DNA of 64,000 bases from Phoronis australis (taxonomy: Eukaryota > Phoronida > Phoronidae): contig NMRA01000144.1 in assembly GCA_002633005.1 (NCBI GenBank), positions 608,248-672,247 of the forward strand. Direction: 5' to 3'. Shown here one piece after another: positions 62,291-64,000 of this stretch. How positions within the stretch are numbered: the stretch's first letter is position 1; every line of letters begins with the position of its first letter. The position numbers and the translations under genes were made by a program. Below the pieces are notes generated by a model that ran no database searches, was not told the DNA's origin, and was given only the letters and a program-made list of their open reading frames with translations.

Positions 62291-63990
62291 TATAAAGAAA
62301 ACAGGAAATAAAAAAATTAGTTCATTAAGTCAATAAATATGTTAAAAGCTCATGTTAAGCATCTGGATAAAGAGTAGAAAAAAGAGCAACATCAAATTTC
62401 CGAAACTTTTGAGCATTTTAGTGGCAAATGATTAACTAAGAATAATGTGAACTGGCATCTCTTAAATTTCCTGTGTGCTTGTATCTTGAGAATTAGGGCA
62501 TTATAAAACCCCTTCAAGTGCAGTTAATAAATGATATATTACACTCGAGAAAAGAAATACATCGATTGAACTGATGCCGTGCCAACTTTGGTTCTCAGCT
62601 TGCATAAAAACTAGAGCAAACATTATATAAGACACAGCTGAGTTGAATTGTTTTCGTATAACAGATCTTAAAGTACAACTTGTGATTACTGAAAGCTATG
62701 CAGACACAATACCTGGCAATTCTAATAAATATGTAAAATAATATAATGTTGATGTTATCAAAGAACACAAATCACAGCGTACCACTTCAAACCTTCTTCT
62801 AATGGTGAAATCAGCAAAAATACCATAAAATACACTCCCAGTAACTCATCAATAAAATTCAAGATATCTTGCACACATGCATCAAACAGCATCTAAAACA
62901 AGAGTGACCCCCCAAGTGATCGCAATGTGAATGAATTGACAAGCCCTTTCAGGCTTACCCAGGGCAGGATTTTTGAGTCAGCTGAAATCAGTTTAAGGAA
63001 TTAAAATCGTTTGCTGTTGCACATTAGAATAAAAACATGACGCGGCTAACAATTTAAACAAAGTGACTTCAAACTATGTGGATCAATGGTACAACGTATT
63101 TAAGCTAAGCACATGTTTTACAAGTGAGATTTAATTACCAGTATTATGCATCACAAACTGAATAAACCATCTCGAAAAACAATGTTTTTAATATTCTTTT
63201 TAATTCAAACAGTACTGCCCCTTAACGTTCACTCCTATGTCAAGTGCATTCCCCATACATGATAAATCAGACCTTTTATCTTGTGTATCCAAGGGATACC
63301 ACTGTTGACTAGCAACCGTTAATTTATTTTAAACTAGATATTGATTTTTTCAACTGCACTATTTTCCCCGTGCAATGCAGATTGTGTCACGTAGCGCCGC
63401 AGATTCAGTTTCTAGAGACGATCGATACTGTGCAATTATAACTCCTGGGTCATAAAAGGATTCGAGCAAACTTGCACCAGCGTAGACATAAAATTCATAT
63501 TGGCCTCGTTTCTGATAAAAGATCAGATATTTTTTACACAGCATAAACAGCCTGAGTGTGGAATTATTCATCATAGACAAATGACATGTTTTAGAGACTG
63601 AATGTACTGAATGTGCCAAGTCAGTAACTCGCCATGGCAAACATCATACATTACAAATGAGTTCTGTACAACACAGTTACCATCTTTGCACTCGCACTTC
63701 TTCAGACTAAAGTACATCAGCTGATTGCTTTTTCATGATTACAAAGCCAGTAGCCTCAGTTATTTTATGTCTACCAAGCTGCCAAGCCATATTTGCCCAC
63801 AACACAGTGTGTATAAGCACCTAATAAACGCAACATAAAATTGAAAATCCAAACACTGAGTAGCATTTGTGTGATTGCGATGACGTTTCTCTGCACTATC
63901 ACTCTCCGCAGCTACAATGGAGATATTTGTCATACTGCTTCTTAGTGTAATGAAAAGAGAATATAGAAGTAGAAAGTATATAACTTTTTG
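62291..63990. other. CpG-poor DNA before a terminal acceptor
   Basis: No exon recognised. A 93-codon minus-strand frame (63359-63640) has no motif. Probably intronic or flanking sequence. Confidence 0.4.
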
Positions 63991-63997
63991 CTTTCAG
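63984..63997 (+). promoter_or_regulatory. Strong 3' splice site at the window edge
   Basis: AACTTTTTGCTTTCAG with AG at 63996-63997 is close to an ideal animal acceptor. An exon beginning CCA would start at 63998 and run out of the window. It would accept phase 1 from E8 without an immediate stop, or belong to another transcript. Confidence 0.4.
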
Positions 63998-64000
63998 CCA

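Overview
The window looks like animal nuclear DNA from an invertebrate. It has no long open reading frames or prokaryotic gene organisation. It does have intron-sized gaps between short exon-like segments with AG/GT borders, many CA/GT microsatellites, and several families of small non-autonomous DNA transposons. CpG is distributed as a mosaic: common from 1 to about 27 kb and clearly scarcer from about 27 kb to the end, apart from islands at young-looking repeats. In invertebrates with gene-body methylation this pattern usually separates unmethylated intergenic or promoter DNA from a methylated transcription unit. The species cannot be named from the sequence. No rRNA, tRNA or CRISPR feature was recognised.

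Layout. From 1 to about 20 kb I see no convincing gene, only dispersed repeats: a pair of hAT-type relics at 3.9-4.0 kb, a miniature element at 4.13 kb, repeat pairs at 8.5/10 kb, and a family with copies at 0.04, 13.0 and 22.1 kb. At 20.735-21.196 kb, plus strand, lies the best single reading frame, a 153-codon ORF. Its residues 92-107 fit the BH3 death-domain pattern and its last ~20 residues are hydrophobic, so it may encode a tail-anchored BH3-only apoptosis protein. A miniature transposon sits in its presumed 3' UTR.

From about 30 kb to 59.3 kb, plus strand, seven short segments (E2-E8) have acceptor and donor sites, open frames and matching splice phases. I read them as exons of one long-intron gene that covers much of the CpG-poor half. 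A possible first exon is at 26.47-26.63 kb and a possible last exon at 60.81-60.90 kb; a strong acceptor at 63.997 kb may belong to it or to another gene. Read through, the exons give a Cys-containing N-terminal part, a Lys/Glu/Gln-rich helical stretch, a Cys-x2-Cys Lys-rich stretch and a Ser/Thr/Pro-rich tail. I do not recognise the family.

The introns hold three copies each of two repeat families (about 540 bp and 350 bp), further miniature elements with 5-bp target duplications, a broken THAP-domain fragment (36.2 kb), a possible tyrosine-phosphatase relic (27.4 kb), a minisatellite (29.4 kb), an element with inverted C/G-rich arms (37.25-37.84 kb, containing the one ambiguous base) and a local duplication (51.2/52.0 kb).
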